Below, one piece after another: positions 24,591-32,933 of a stretch of DNA of 64,000 nt. The notes beneath the pieces were generated by a model. The model was not told where the DNA came from. It saw only the letters and a program-made list of their open reading frames with translations, and made no database searches. Within the stretch, counting starts at the first letter, position 1. Every line of letters starts with the position of its first letter. Source of the DNA: Pedobacter ureilyticus (GTDB lineage Bacteria > Bacteroidota > Bacteroidia > Sphingobacteriales > Sphingobacteriaceae). A program made the translations under genes and the position numbers. The stretch covers positions 62,001 to 126,000 of the forward strand of contig NZ_SSHJ01000002.1 in NCBI RefSeq assembly GCF_005925345.1, read 5' to 3'.

Positions 24591-24914
24591 ATGTTAGTAA
24601 CCACAACCAATACAGTAGAAGGCAAGAAAATTGTAAAATACATAGGCCTTGTTACAGGCGAAACCATTATAGGCGCCAACATTTTTAAAGATTTATTTGC
24701 TGGTTTAAGAGATATTGTAGGCGGTAGATCTGGTTCTTACGAGCAAGTGCTACGCGAAGGGAAAAATACTGCAGTTAGCGAAATGCAGCAGTATGCAGCA
24801 GCTATGGGCGCCAATGCTGTAATTGGCGTAGATTTAGATTACGAAACCGTAGGAAGCGGCGGCAGTATGCTAATGGTAACTGCAAGTGGAACTGCTGTTG
24901 TTTTGGAAGATTAA
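24591..24914 (+). CDS. YbjQ/UPF0145 family protein
   Basis: A 107-residue cytosolic protein of the YbjQ (UPF0145, putative heavy-metal-binding) family: [21 protein letters not shown] at the start, then [24 protein letters not shown] and the oligomerisation core with [13 protein letters not shown]. It forms pentamers in relatives; the biological role is not known. It is convergent with ffh, with a MITE-like element between. Confidence 0.9.
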   Translation: MLVTTTNTVEGKKIVKYIGLVTGETIIGANIFKDLFAGLRDIVGGRSGSYEQVLREGKNTAVSEMQQYAAAMGANAVIGVDLDYETVGSGGSMLMVTASGTAVVLED

Positions 24915-25041
24915 ACCCCTGTTATCTTTCGTCATTCCCGCATAGGTGGGAATCGTAAAGCGAGAAACCAAACCCAGGCGATATAATCTGTAATTTTCAT
25001 CGCATTAAGTTCCCAAAATAAATTTGGGATGATGGGTATAA
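24915..25041. other. Intergenic stretch with a GTCATTCCCGC repeat
   Basis: Contains CGTCATTCCCGCATAGGTGG (24931-24950) followed by GAATC, another common dispersed palindrome, and the left flank of the MITE-like element. No gene seen. Confidence 0.6.
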
Positions 25042-25178
25042 AAAAAGAGGCTGTCTCGAAAGTAAAATAATGCCGTCATTTCAACGATCAAAGGAGGAGA
25101 AATCTCTTTCAGAAGCACTTCTGAAGCAGATCTCTCTCTAACGTTCGAGATGACGAGCGAATTTTGAGACAGCGTCTT
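25042..25178. mobile_element. MITE-like element, copy 2
   Basis: Same element and orientation as at 20996: left end AAAAAGAGGCTGTCTCGAAA, right end ATTTTGAGACAGCGTCTT. The right terminus carries base changes, so the terminal repeat is no longer perfect. It lies between the convergent ybjQ and ffh genes. Confidence 0.8.
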
Positions 25179-25190
25179 GCTGTATAAAAG

Positions 25191-25206
25191 CCTCCCTTTG
25201 GGGAGG
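25191..25206 (-). terminator. Hairpin at the end of ffh
   Basis: CCTCCC TTTG GGGAGG forms a short stem 15 bases beyond the ffh stop; T-rich DNA follows on the minus strand only weakly. It belongs to a common CCTCCCTTTGGGGAGG repeat. Confidence 0.5.
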
Positions 25207-25220
25207 TTGGAGGAGCTTTT

Positions 25221-26555
25221 TTACCTCTGCGGCATTTTAGGCATATTGCGCATCATCTTCGCAGCAGCAGCTGGATTAGAGAATTGCTTCATCACTTTTC
25301 TCATGTCCTCAAATTGTTTTAAAAGTTTGGTTACGTCTTCAACCTTATTGCCAGATCCTTTTGCGATTCTAATTCTACGGCTTTGTTGTATCACGTCTGG
25401 GTTTTCTTTTTCGTAAGGAGTCATCGATTGGATAATAGATTCCACACCTTTAAAAGCATCGTCATCAATGTCCACATTTTTCATCATCTTACCCACACCA
25501 GGTATCATGCCCATCAAATCCTTCATGTTACCCATTTTCTTGATTTGCTGAATTTGGTTGTAGAAGTCATTAAAATCAAACTTATTCTTACGGATCTTCT
25601 TTTGTAATTCGGCAGCTTCCTTCTCATCAAATTGTTGCTGAGCACGCTCCACTAAGGAAACCACGTCACCCATACCTAAAATACGAGAAGCCATCCTGTC
25701 AGGATAGAAAACATCCAATGCTTCCATTTTCTCGCCAGTACCAATAAACTTAATTGGTTTATCTACTACCGATTTAATAGAAAGTGCTGCACCACCACGC
25801 GTATCACCATCTAACTTGGTTAATACCACACCAGTAAAATCCAAACGATCGTTAAATACTTTCGCTGTATTTACCGCATCCTGGCCCGTCATCGAATCTA
25901 CTACAAATAAGATCTCGTGTGGTTTAGTTTGCGCCTTTACCTCCGAAATCTCGTTCATCAAGGCCTCGTCAATAGACAAACGACCAGCCGTATCTACAAT
26001 AATTACGTTATTGTTATTCCTTTTACCCTCAGCAATACCTTCTAAAGCAATAGCTACTGGGTCTTTCGATTCTTTATTAGCATAAACAGGTACACCAACT
26101 TGCTCACCTAAAACCTGCAATTGATCAACAGCTGCTGGACGATAAACGTCGCCTGCTACCATTAAAGGTTTTTTGCCTTTGCTTTTTAAGTGCAATGCTA
26201 ATTTACCAGTGAAGGTAGTTTTACCCGCACCGTTTAAACCAGCAATTAATATAATTGTTGGATTGTTTTTCAAGTCCAACTCAGTAGCTTCACCACCCAT
26301 TAAGGCAGCAAGCTCATCGTTCATGATTTTGGTAAGCAATTGCCCAGGCGAAATGCTAGTCAATACGTTAGAACCTAAAGCCTTTTCCTTAACCTGATCA
26401 GTAAAGGTTTTGGCAGTCTTGTAATTTACGTCCGCATCAAGTAAAGCCTTTCTAATCTCTTTCATGGTCTCGGCCACGTTGATCTCAGTAATGTTTCCTT
26501 GTCCCTTTAGAACCTTAAATGCTCTGTCTAGCTTATCCTGTAAATTTTCAAACAT
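25221..26555 (-). CDS. ffh: Signal recognition particle protein Ffh
   Basis: A 444-residue GTPase that binds signal sequences co-translationally and delivers them to FtsY. It has the N domain (1-90), the G domain with GLNGAGKTT (106-114), DTAGRL, TKLDGDTRGG, and the Met-rich M domain (about 300-444) with MKQFSNPAAAAKMMRNMPKM at the end. It is monocistronic; a -7 box (minus-strand TACCTTTG, 26591-26598) lies upstream. The 4.5S RNA gene was not found in the window. Confidence 0.97.
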   Translation of the reverse strand: MFENLQDKLDRAFKVLKGQGNITEINVAETMKEIRKALLDADVNYKTAKTFTDQVKEKALGSNVLTSISPGQLLTKIMNDELAALMGGEATELDLKNNPTIILIAGLNGAGKTTFTGKLALHLKSKGKKPLMVAGDVYRPAAVDQLQVLGEQVGVPVYANKESKDPVAIALEGIAEGKRNNNNVIIVDTAGRLSIDEALMNEISEVKAQTKPHEILFVVDSMTGQDAVNTAKVFNDRLDFTGVVLTKLDGDTRGGAALSIKSVVDKPIKFIGTGEKMEALDVFYPDRMASRILGMGDVVSLVERAQQQFDEKEAAELQKKIRKNKFDFNDFYNQIQQIKKMGNMKDLMGMIPGVGKMMKNVDIDDDAFKGVESIIQSMTPYEKENPDVIQQSRRIRIAKGSGNKVEDVTKLLKQFEDMRKVMKQFSNPAAAAKMMRNMPKMPQR

Positions 26556-26590
26556 TGCTTAATGCTTTTATGATTAAATTTTTATGAATG

Positions 26591-26598
26591 CAAAGGTA
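26591..26598 (-). promoter_or_regulatory. -7 element of ffh
   Basis: TACCTTTG followed by C on the minus strand, 35 bases before the ffh ATG. A perfect palindrome CCGATAGCTATCGG lies just upstream (26622-26635). Confidence 0.5.
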
Positions 26599-26621
26599 TT
26601 AAATAATTTACGATTTTAGTT

Positions 26622-26635
26622 CCGATAGCTATCGG
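26622..26635. repeat. 14-bp perfect palindrome
   Basis: CCGATAGCTATCGG, a very common Bacteroidota intergenic palindrome, here in the ffh promoter region, where a bound protein could act as a switch. No evidence beyond position. Confidence 0.5.
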
Positions 26636-26791
26636 ATTACGATTGTATAGATGAGTTTACATAAAAGCGATGAAGTAAAACCTGTAATTATTTTGGGCGT
26701 TACTTCCTTTTATTTCCCACCCTATAAAACGTACTTTCAGCAATGCATTTAATTAAATACATTGATTTAAAGCGCACCTTCGATGCTTTAC

Positions 26792-27142
26792 TTATTTTAA
26801 AAGCTTATTGTTATCGTCGGGAAAAACCAAAATGGGTTGGTACTTCTTAGCCTCTTCAATAGGCAAAGAACCGTAAGAAATAATGATTAGAATATCGCCA
26901 ATCTGCACTCTTCTAGCCGCAGCTCCGTTTAAACATATAGCTCCCGAACCTCTTTCGCCTTTAATCACATAAGTTTCAAAACGCTCGCCGTTATTGTTAT
27001 TCACAATCTGCACCTTTTCGTTAGCGATAATATTCGCCGCATCCATCAAATCCTCATCAATGGTAATGCTCCCTACGTAGTTAAGTTCTGCCTGGGTTAC
27101 CTTAACTCGGTGTATTTTCGATTTTAAGATCTCGATAATCAT
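26792..27142 (-). CDS. panD: Aspartate 1-decarboxylase precursor
   Basis: A 116-residue pyruvoyl enzyme that makes beta-alanine for pantothenate. The self-cleavage site Gly24-Ser25 is in NYVGSITID, giving the pyruvoyl group on Ser25. Also visible are the active-site Lys of [11 protein letters not shown] and the conserved ISYGSLP near the end. It sits 69 bases downstream of panC on the same strand and is probably cotranscribed; together they make both halves of pantothenate. Confidence 0.96.
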   Translation of the reverse strand: MIIEILKSKIHRVKVTQAELNYVGSITIDEDLMDAANIIANEKVQIVNNNNGERFETYVIKGERGSGAICLNGAAARRVQIGDILIIISYGSLPIEEAKKYQPILVFPDDNNKLLK

Positions 27143-27211
27143 GCTGCAAAGTTAGTGATTAAGGTTGAAGGTAAAAAGGTTTGGGGCATAAGGCTACAAT
27201 TTGCAGACAAT

Positions 27212-28060
27212 CTAGTTGATAATCACATTGTCTATCAACCTTGTTTCTCCAACTTTAGCTGCAACTAGCGCTACTGTATTTATATCCATTTTTGATGAAA
27301 TAGGCAACAGCGTATCGCCATCTACTATAGTCAGGTAATCTAATTCTACGCCAGGGGCACTATCAATAATCGCTTTGGAGTTAGCTAAAAGCTCTTCGAT
27401 AGATTGCGTTCGGTAATGATCTTCAATAAAGAACAACGCCTTACTTAACACTAAAGAATTTGCTCTATCAGCATGGTTAAGGTGAATATTTCTAGAACTC
27501 ATTGCCAAACCATCATCTTCTCTAATGATAGGGCAGGTTACAATTTGTACGTCAAGATCCAAAACCTCAACCATATTTTTGATCATCAGCACCTGCTGGA
27601 AATCCTTTTGCCCAAAAAATGCCTTATCAGGTTTTACTGCATCAAAAAGCTTAAATACAATTTGAGTTACGCCCTGATAGTGTCCTTTTCTAAACTCGCC
27701 TTCTAGCACAAACTCAGCACTACCTAGGTCAATTTTCCAGTTTTCTGGCGTTGGGTAATTAGGGTACATTTCTTTTACCGATGGCATAAAAACGAAATTG
27801 CAGCCCGCTTCGGTCAGCATTTGAATATCATGTTCCAAAGGTCTTGGATATTTCTCTAGATCTTTAGGATCTGTAAACTGTGTAGGATTTACAAAAATAC
27901 TGCAAACCACAATATCCGCTTGCTTTTGCGCTTCTGCTATTAACGATAGATGGCCTTGATGCAAAGCACCCATGGTTGGCACTAATGCAATTTTCAAACC
28001 TTTTACTTTTAAAGGCTTAAGCGAGCTTTCAAGTTCGGCAATGGTTGCTATAACTTCCAA
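27212..28060 (-). CDS. panC: Pantoate-beta-alanine ligase
   Basis: A 282-residue pantothenate synthetase that joins pantoate to beta-alanine with ATP. The class I nucleotidyltransferase HIGH-like motif is LHQGHLSL (about 32-39), the KMSKS-like loop is MSSRNIHL (about 185), and FVNPTQF and FGQKDFQQV carry pantoate and ATP contacts. The start is TTG at 28060; the frame meets a stop four codons upstream and no ATG lies between. Followed by panD, divergent from the glycogen-synthase-like gene. Confidence 0.95.
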   Translation of the reverse strand: MEVIATIAELESSLKPLKVKGLKIALVPTMGALHQGHLSLIAEAQKQADIVVCSIFVNPTQFTDPKDLEKYPRPLEHDIQMLTEAGCNFVFMPSVKEMYPNYPTPENWKIDLGSAEFVLEGEFRKGHYQGVTQIVFKLFDAVKPDKAFFGQKDFQQVLMIKNMVEVLDLDVQIVTCPIIREDDGLAMSSRNIHLNHADRANSLVLSKALFFIEDHYRTQSIEELLANSKAIIDSAPGVELDYLTIVDGDTLLPISSKMDINTVALVAAKVGETRLIDNVIIN

Positions 28061-28131
28061 TATCTTGTCTTATTTTAAGGGTGCTAAATTGTGCATTTCT
28101 GTAATATTAACAAAGCCCTAATAGCAAGATA

Positions 28132-28162
28132 TTGATAAATATTAATATTTTCCGTACCTTTG
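28132..28162 (+). promoter_or_regulatory. Promoter of the glycogen-synthase-like gene
   Basis: TTG (28132-28134), 20 bases, then TACCTTTG (28155-28162): the closest match to the -33/-7 Bacteroidota consensus on the plus strand. Expected start is near 28168, leaving a 35-base leader before the ATG. Confidence 0.65.
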
Positions 28163-28202
28163 CACCTTGATAATCTTTAAATTAACAGTAATTTAATAAT
28201 AT

Positions 28203-29033
28203 ATGGAGATGGCAAAAACGAAGCTACTGATTATTACCCACGAGATGTCGCCTTTCCTCGAAGTCACTAAAATTTCTGAAATTACCCGCCAATTACCGCA
28301 GGCTATGCAAGAAAAAGGATTCGAAATCCGCATCTTAATGCCCAAGTTTGGTAACATTAACGAAAGAAGAAACAGACTACACGAGGTAATCCGATTATCA
28401 GGGATGAACATCATTATTGATGACAATGACAACCCTTTAATTATCAAGGTGGCATCTATACCAGCGGCTCGTATGCAAGTGTATTTCTTGGATAATGAAG
28501 ATTATTTCCACAGAAAATACGTGTTTAGGGATAAAGAAAATAAGTTTTATGCAGATAATGACGAAAGAACAATCTTTTTCTGCAAAGGGGCTTTAGAAAC
28601 AGTTAAAAAATTAGGTTGGTCGCCTGATGTAGTACATTGCCATGGCTGGATGACTTCTTTAGTTCCAGCTTACATCAAAACTACTTATAAAAACGATCCT
28701 ACTTTCAAAAATTCGAAAGTAGTGTATTCTGTTTACGAAAACTGTTTTGGTGAAAAACTAAATGCAGATTTTCATAAAAAAGCAATCATGGCCAACATGA
28801 CCGCCGACGACACAAAGGCATTTGCTGAGGGAGATTGCAACAGCTTACACATTGGCGCCATCATCCATTCTGACGCAGTAGTTTTTGCAGACGAGAAGGT
28901 TGACGATGCTGTGTTAAAATTTGTTAAAGATTCTAATAAGCCAACTTTAGCCTTTAATTTAACCGAAAATTACGATAACTTCTATTCTTTTTATGAAGAA
29001 GTTACTAGTGACGAATTGGTTTCTATAGCATAA
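28203..29033 (+). CDS. Glycogen-synthase N-domain-like protein (one domain only)
   Basis: A 276-residue protein matching only the N-terminal Rossmann domain of GT5 glycogen/starch synthases: KLLIITHEMSPFLEVTKISE at the N-terminus, then DVVHCHGWMTSLVPAYIK (about 144-161) and the KVVYSVYENCFGE strand. In true synthases the N-terminal loop is K-T-G-G-L and binds ADP-glucose; here it reads LEVTKISEI, so the key Lys-Gly-Gly is lost. The C-terminal nucleotide-binding domain is absent, since a stop follows. It is probably not a synthase but a sugar- or protein-binding relative. It is 23 bases upstream of a DUF4270 gene and shares its operon. Confidence 0.8.
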   Translation: MEMAKTKLLIITHEMSPFLEVTKISEITRQLPQAMQEKGFEIRILMPKFGNINERRNRLHEVIRLSGMNIIIDDNDNPLIIKVASIPAARMQVYFLDNEDYFHRKYVFRDKENKFYADNDERTIFFCKGALETVKKLGWSPDVVHCHGWMTSLVPAYIKTTYKNDPTFKNSKVVYSVYENCFGEKLNADFHKKAIMANMTADDTKAFAEGDCNSLHIGAIIHSDAVVFADEKVDDAVLKFVKDSNKPTLAFNLTENYDNFYSFYEEVTSDELVSIA

Positions 29034-29056
29034 TAAAAGCTTATTTAATTATAAAT

Positions 29057-30505
29057 ATGAGATTTTTTAAATTAGACTTATTGACCTTGTTGATAAGTCT
29101 TTTTCTTTTCGCTTCATGCGAAAACACATCTACCATTGGTTTAGAAGTTGACCCAAGCAACGAAATCCAAGGGAGCTTGATTGACACGGCAACAATTTAC
29201 TCTAAAACAGTAAAAGACGATGCCATTGCAACAAATGCGTTGTCAAGGTATCCTTTTGGCTATCTCAACGATCCGTTGCTGGGCACTACAGAAGCTAGCT
29301 TAGCCCTATCGGTCAACATCCCGAGCGAAGCTTACGATTTTGGAACCAACGCCGTTTTAGACTCTGCCGTATTGGTTTTAAACTATGGCGGCGATTTTTA
29401 CGGAGATAGCACCGCAAATTACAACATAGATGTACATCAGCTTAACAATAACCTTGCGAAGGAAAGTTCTTATTTAAGCACCAACACTTATAGCTACAAT
29501 AACACTTTATTGGCAAACTATACCGGCAAAGTATTTCCTACCACCCCCGTTAAAGTAACAGATGTACTAACTGGTGCAAAAGATACCGTTATAACGGCGG
29601 CTCCTCAAGTTAGGCTTAAGTTAGACAATACTTTTATTACCGACAATATAGTTAGTTTACCTGCAACTTCATTAAAGTACAACTCGTATTTTCAAGCTGC
29701 ATTTAAAGGTTTACATGTTCAAATTAGGCCAACAACTTATGGTACAATGGGCAATGGCGGTTTAATGTTTTTCAACTTTTCTAGTACAACCATTACAACA
29801 TCAACCTCTGGTTTAGTACTGTACTATAGAAAACAAAATGCCACCACCACTACTGCAACGGATACGGTTTCTGTAAACTTCCCAATTTCTACCAGTTACG
29901 CAGTTGCTGCAAGTGTAAAAAACACTTATTCTACAGCGGTACAAACCCAACTTGATGATAATACAAAGAAACAGTATGAGGTTACTTATTTAAAACCTTT
30001 AGGTGGCTTGCGAACCAAATTAGACTTTCCTTACCTGAAAAAAATGAAAAGCGAGGTAGGTAAAATGATCATTAATAAAGCAGAACTAGTTATTGATTTA
30101 AGTAGCGGTACCGACGTAGCGCCATTTAGAGCAGCACCTCGTATAGCGCTTTATAAATTCGATATTGCTGGCCAACGCAGAAATCTACCAGACAATGATA
30201 CCGGCGATGGTGTAACTACAGCTGGCGACCCACGTGCCGCAGCAAATTTTGGCGGAAACTTTGGCGGATATTTTGACTCGGCAAACAAGAAATATATATT
30301 TACTGTTACCGCTTATATCCAGGATTTGTTAGATGGCAAAACCGAAAATTATGGAACGTTTTTATCTGTAACACCAACAACAACTTTCCAGTTATCTTCT
30401 CCTTTTAACGTGGCTTCTCGTGCAGTAATCGGCAGCTTCACGAACAACCCTGCAACAGGTGCTAACGTAATGAAACTCAACATTTACTACACTAAAGGAA
30501 ATTAG
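29057..30505 (+). CDS. DUF4270 lipoprotein
   Basis: A 482-residue exported lipoprotein (lipobox FASC at about 19-22) of the Bacteroidota DUF4270 family. The N-terminus SCENTSTIGLEVDPSNEIQG and LSRYPFGYLNDPLLGTTEAS are characteristic; the rest is beta-rich with several Tyr-rich repeats. Function unknown; these proteins lie at the outer membrane. It is 23 bases downstream of the glycogen-synthase-like gene and followed by a strong terminator just ahead of glmS, which does not block that gene's own start. Confidence 0.9.
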   Translation: MRFFKLDLLTLLISLFLFASCENTSTIGLEVDPSNEIQGSLIDTATIYSKTVKDDAIATNALSRYPFGYLNDPLLGTTEASLALSVNIPSEAYDFGTNAVLDSAVLVLNYGGDFYGDSTANYNIDVHQLNNNLAKESSYLSTNTYSYNNTLLANYTGKVFPTTPVKVTDVLTGAKDTVITAAPQVRLKLDNTFITDNIVSLPATSLKYNSYFQAAFKGLHVQIRPTTYGTMGNGGLMFFNFSSTTITTSTSGLVLYYRKQNATTTTATDTVSVNFPISTSYAVAASVKNTYSTAVQTQLDDNTKKQYEVTYLKPLGGLRTKLDFPYLKKMKSEVGKMIINKAELVIDLSSGTDVAPFRAAPRIALYKFDIAGQRRNLPDNDTGDGVTTAGDPRAAANFGGNFGGYFDSANKKYIFTVTAYIQDLLDGKTENYGTFLSVTPTTTFQLSSPFNVASRAVIGSFTNNPATGANVMKLNIYYTKGN

Positions 30506-30534
30506 TAGAAATTTTTATTCAAAGGTTTGATTTA

Positions 30535-30563
30535 ATCGCCCTAAAGAAATACTTTAGGGCGAT
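30535..30563 (+). terminator. Terminator after the DUF4270 gene
   Basis: ATCGCCCTAAAG (30535-30546) and CTTTAGGGCGAT (30552-30563) pair perfectly around AAATA; a TTTATATTTT tract follows. It is 24 bases before the glmS start, so glmS may rely on read-through or on a promoter inside the terminator. Confidence 0.8.
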
Positions 30564-30587
30564 TTATATTTTAACCCCCCGAATAAC

Positions 30588-32426
30588 ATGTGTGGAATTG
30601 TAGGCTATATAGGCTTTAGAGAAGCTTGGCCAATTGTTTTAAAAGGTCTAAAAAGACTTGAATACAGAGGATACGACAGTGCCGGAATTGCGCTAATTGA
30701 CAACGAAAATTTAAACATTTACAAGAAGGCCGGAAAGGTAAAAGAGCTAGAAGATTTCGCTGCAGAAAAAAACTTAGCAGGCACGATTGGAATGGGACAT
30801 ACCCGCTGGGCAACCCACGGAGCCCCTTCTGATAGAAACTCGCATCCGCATACCTCTCAAGATGGCAATCTTAGTATCATTCATAATGGCATTATTGAGA
30901 ACTACGCAACGCTAAAAGAAGAGCTAATTTCTAGAGGGCATACTTTCAACAGTGATACCGATACGGAAGTCCTAATTCACCTCATCGAAGACATCTACCA
31001 AAACAACAAGATAGACCTTACCGAGGCAGTACGTTTAGCACTAAATGAAGTAACCGGAGCCTACGCCATTGTAATTATGGACGAAAAAAATCCAAACCAG
31101 CTAATTGCCGCAAGAAAAGGAAGCCCAATGGTAATTGGTGTTGGCCAAGGCGAGTACTTTATCGCATCAGATGCCACCCCAATAGTAGAATATACCAAAA
31201 ACGTAATTTACTTAAACGACAACGAAATTGCATTCTTAAAACGTGATGAGCTAGAGGTAAAACGTTTAGACAATGTGATACAAACTCCATACATACAGGA
31301 GCTAGAACTTAAGCTAGAAATGCTGGAGAAAGGTGGTTACGAGCATTTCATGTTAAAAGAAATCTACGAGCAACCTAGATCCATCCGTGATTGTATGAGA
31401 GGACGTATTTATCCTGAAGAAGGCAAGGTGCAACTAGGAGGAATTAAAGAGTTTGCAGACAAGCTAAAAAACATAGACAGGATTATTATTGTAGCTTGTG
31501 GTACTTCGTGGCATGCTGGTTTAGTTGGGGAGTATCTGATTGAAGAGTATGCCCGTATTCCGGTAGAAGTAGAGTATGCTTCGGAGTTTAGGTACAGAAA
31601 CCCAATTATTACTGAAAAGGATGTGGTAATTGCTATTTCTCAATCTGGAGAAACGGCAGATACGATGGCTGCCATAGAAATGGCGAAGGAAAAAGGTGCT
31701 ACCATTTTTGGAATCTGTAATGTGGTGGGTGCATCTATCCCTCGTATTACACATGCAGGCGTTTACACCCACGCAGGGCCAGAAATTGGTGTAGCCTCTA
31801 CCAAAGCTTTTACGGCACAGGTTACGGTACTTACATTGATGGCCTTTTACATGGCGCAACAGAAAGGAACCATTACCAATAGCAAACTAACCGAATTACT
31901 TACCGAGCTTGATTGTATTCCTGACAAGATCCATGCGGCATTACAATCTAACGATATCATCAAAGAAATATCTGCCAAGATTAAAGATGCCAGCAACTGC
32001 TTATTCTTAGGTCGTGGAAGTGGTTTCCCGGTAGCTTTAGAAGGCGCTTTAAAATTAAAAGAGATTTCTTATATACACGCAGAAGGGTATCCCGCAGCAG
32101 AAATGAAGCATGGTCCTATTGCCTTAATAGATGAGGAAATGCCAGTAGTGTTTATTGCCACCAAAAACTCATCTTATGAAAAGGTAATTAGCAATATACA
32201 AGAGGTAAAAGCAAGAAAAGGGCAGGTAATTGCCATTGTAACCGAAGGCGATACCGAAGTAAAGAAAATGGCAGATTATTGTATCGAAATTCCAGATGCT
32301 AGCGAAGCCTTTTTGCCTTTGCTGGCCACCATCCCATTACAACTACTTTCTTACCATATTGCGGTGATGAGAGGTTGCAATGTAGATCAACCTCGTAACC
32401 TTGCCAAATCGGTAACGGTAGAGTAA
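30588..32426 (+). CDS. glmS: Glutamine-fructose-6-phosphate aminotransferase
   Basis: A 612-residue enzyme that makes glucosamine-6-phosphate, first step of UDP-GlcNAc synthesis for peptidoglycan and LPS. The N-terminal glutaminase domain starts with Met-Cys (nucleophile Cys2 after Met removal) in MCGIVGYIG; GLKRLEYRGYDSAG follows. Two SIS domains (about 290-430 and 460-600) bind the sugar: ISQSGETADT and LGRGSGFPVALEGALKLKEI. The C-terminus QPRNLAKSVTVE is typical. Followed by MITE-like copy 3. Confidence 0.97.
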   Translation: MCGIVGYIGFREAWPIVLKGLKRLEYRGYDSAGIALIDNENLNIYKKAGKVKELEDFAAEKNLAGTIGMGHTRWATHGAPSDRNSHPHTSQDGNLSIIHNGIIENYATLKEELISRGHTFNSDTDTEVLIHLIEDIYQNNKIDLTEAVRLALNEVTGAYAIVIMDEKNPNQLIAARKGSPMVIGVGQGEYFIASDATPIVEYTKNVIYLNDNEIAFLKRDELEVKRLDNVIQTPYIQELELKLEMLEKGGYEHFMLKEIYEQPRSIRDCMRGRIYPEEGKVQLGGIKEFADKLKNIDRIIIVACGTSWHAGLVGEYLIEEYARIPVEVEYASEFRYRNPIITEKDVVIAISQSGETADTMAAIEMAKEKGATIFGICNVVGASIPRITHAGVYTHAGPEIGVASTKAFTAQVTVLTLMAFYMAQQKGTITNSKLTELLTELDCIPDKIHAALQSNDIIKEISAKIKDASNCLFLGRGSGFPVALEGALKLKEISYIHAEGYPAAEMKHGPIALIDEEMPVVFIATKNSSYEKVISNIQEVKARKGQVIAIVTEGDTEVKKMADYCIEIPDASEAFLPLLATIPLQLLSYHIAVMRGCNVDQPRNLAKSVTVE

Positions 32427-32429
32427 AAC

Positions 32430-32567
32430 AAAAAGAGGCTGTCTCAAAAATTCGCTCGTCATCTCGAACACTAGAGAGAGATCTCCTTTAGAAGTCTGAA
32501 AGAGATTTCTCCTCCTTTGATCGTCGAAATGACGCCGTTATTTTACTTTTGAGACAGCCTCGTTTTG
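32430..32567. mobile_element. MITE-like element, copy 3 (inverted)
   Basis: The same ~138-bp element in the opposite orientation to copies 1 and 2, with terminal repeats AAAGAGGCTGTCTCAAAA and TTTTGAGACAGCCTCG. Again at a convergent junction, between glmS and the next minus-strand gene. Confidence 0.8.
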
Positions 32568-32583
32568 TTTTATATAAATATCT

Positions 32584-32886
32584 CTAGCTTTTCTTTTTAG
32601 CCGCAACTTTATTGGCTTTGTAGCGCATATCGGCGGTGCCATCTTTTTTCTTTGGCCCAGCCGGATTGGCTTTTAATGCCTTATTCTCGCTATAACGCAT
32701 ATCTGGCGTTCCGTCTGCCTTTAACTTAGCTCCAGTAGTTGCAGCCTTTTTCTCTACTTTTTTTACTTCTGTTTTGGTTACTGTAGTTACTTTTTTCGGG
32801 GTTTGCTTAACTGTGGTTACGGTTTGTGCAAAGGCTGCACTAATGCCAAACATGGCAACAGCAGCTAGGGTTAATAATTTTTTCAT
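32584..32886 (-). CDS. Exported basic repeat protein, KxDGTxDMRY repeats
   Basis: A 100-residue exported protein with signal peptide ending AFAQ (about residue 21), a Lys/Thr/Val-rich linker, then two near-identical motifs: LKADGTPDMRYSENKALK and KKDGTADMRYKANKVA, and a basic tail. Repeats in a small secreted basic protein suggest a binding role, but I know of no defined family for them. No neighbour hints at a function; the gene stands between a MITE and a TonB-like protein gene. Confidence 0.7.
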   Translation of the reverse strand: MKKLLTLAAVAMFGISAAFAQTVTTVKQTPKKVTTVTKTEVKKVEKKAATTGAKLKADGTPDMRYSENKALKANPAGPKKKDGTADMRYKANKVAAKKKS

Positions 32887-32933
32887 GTAGCTTATATTTT
32901 ATGTGTTAAGTTAACGAAATAAAAGTGAGGTTG

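Noticed and set aside
26556..26791. Possible SRP RNA (4.5S) next to ffh
   Set aside because: No GGAA/AGCAGG-type tetraloop hairpin was found in either strand.
30505..30588. Possible glmS ribozyme before glmS
   Set aside because: The 80-base gap holds only a terminator hairpin, and the ribozyme is not expected in this phylum; no core sequence recognised.
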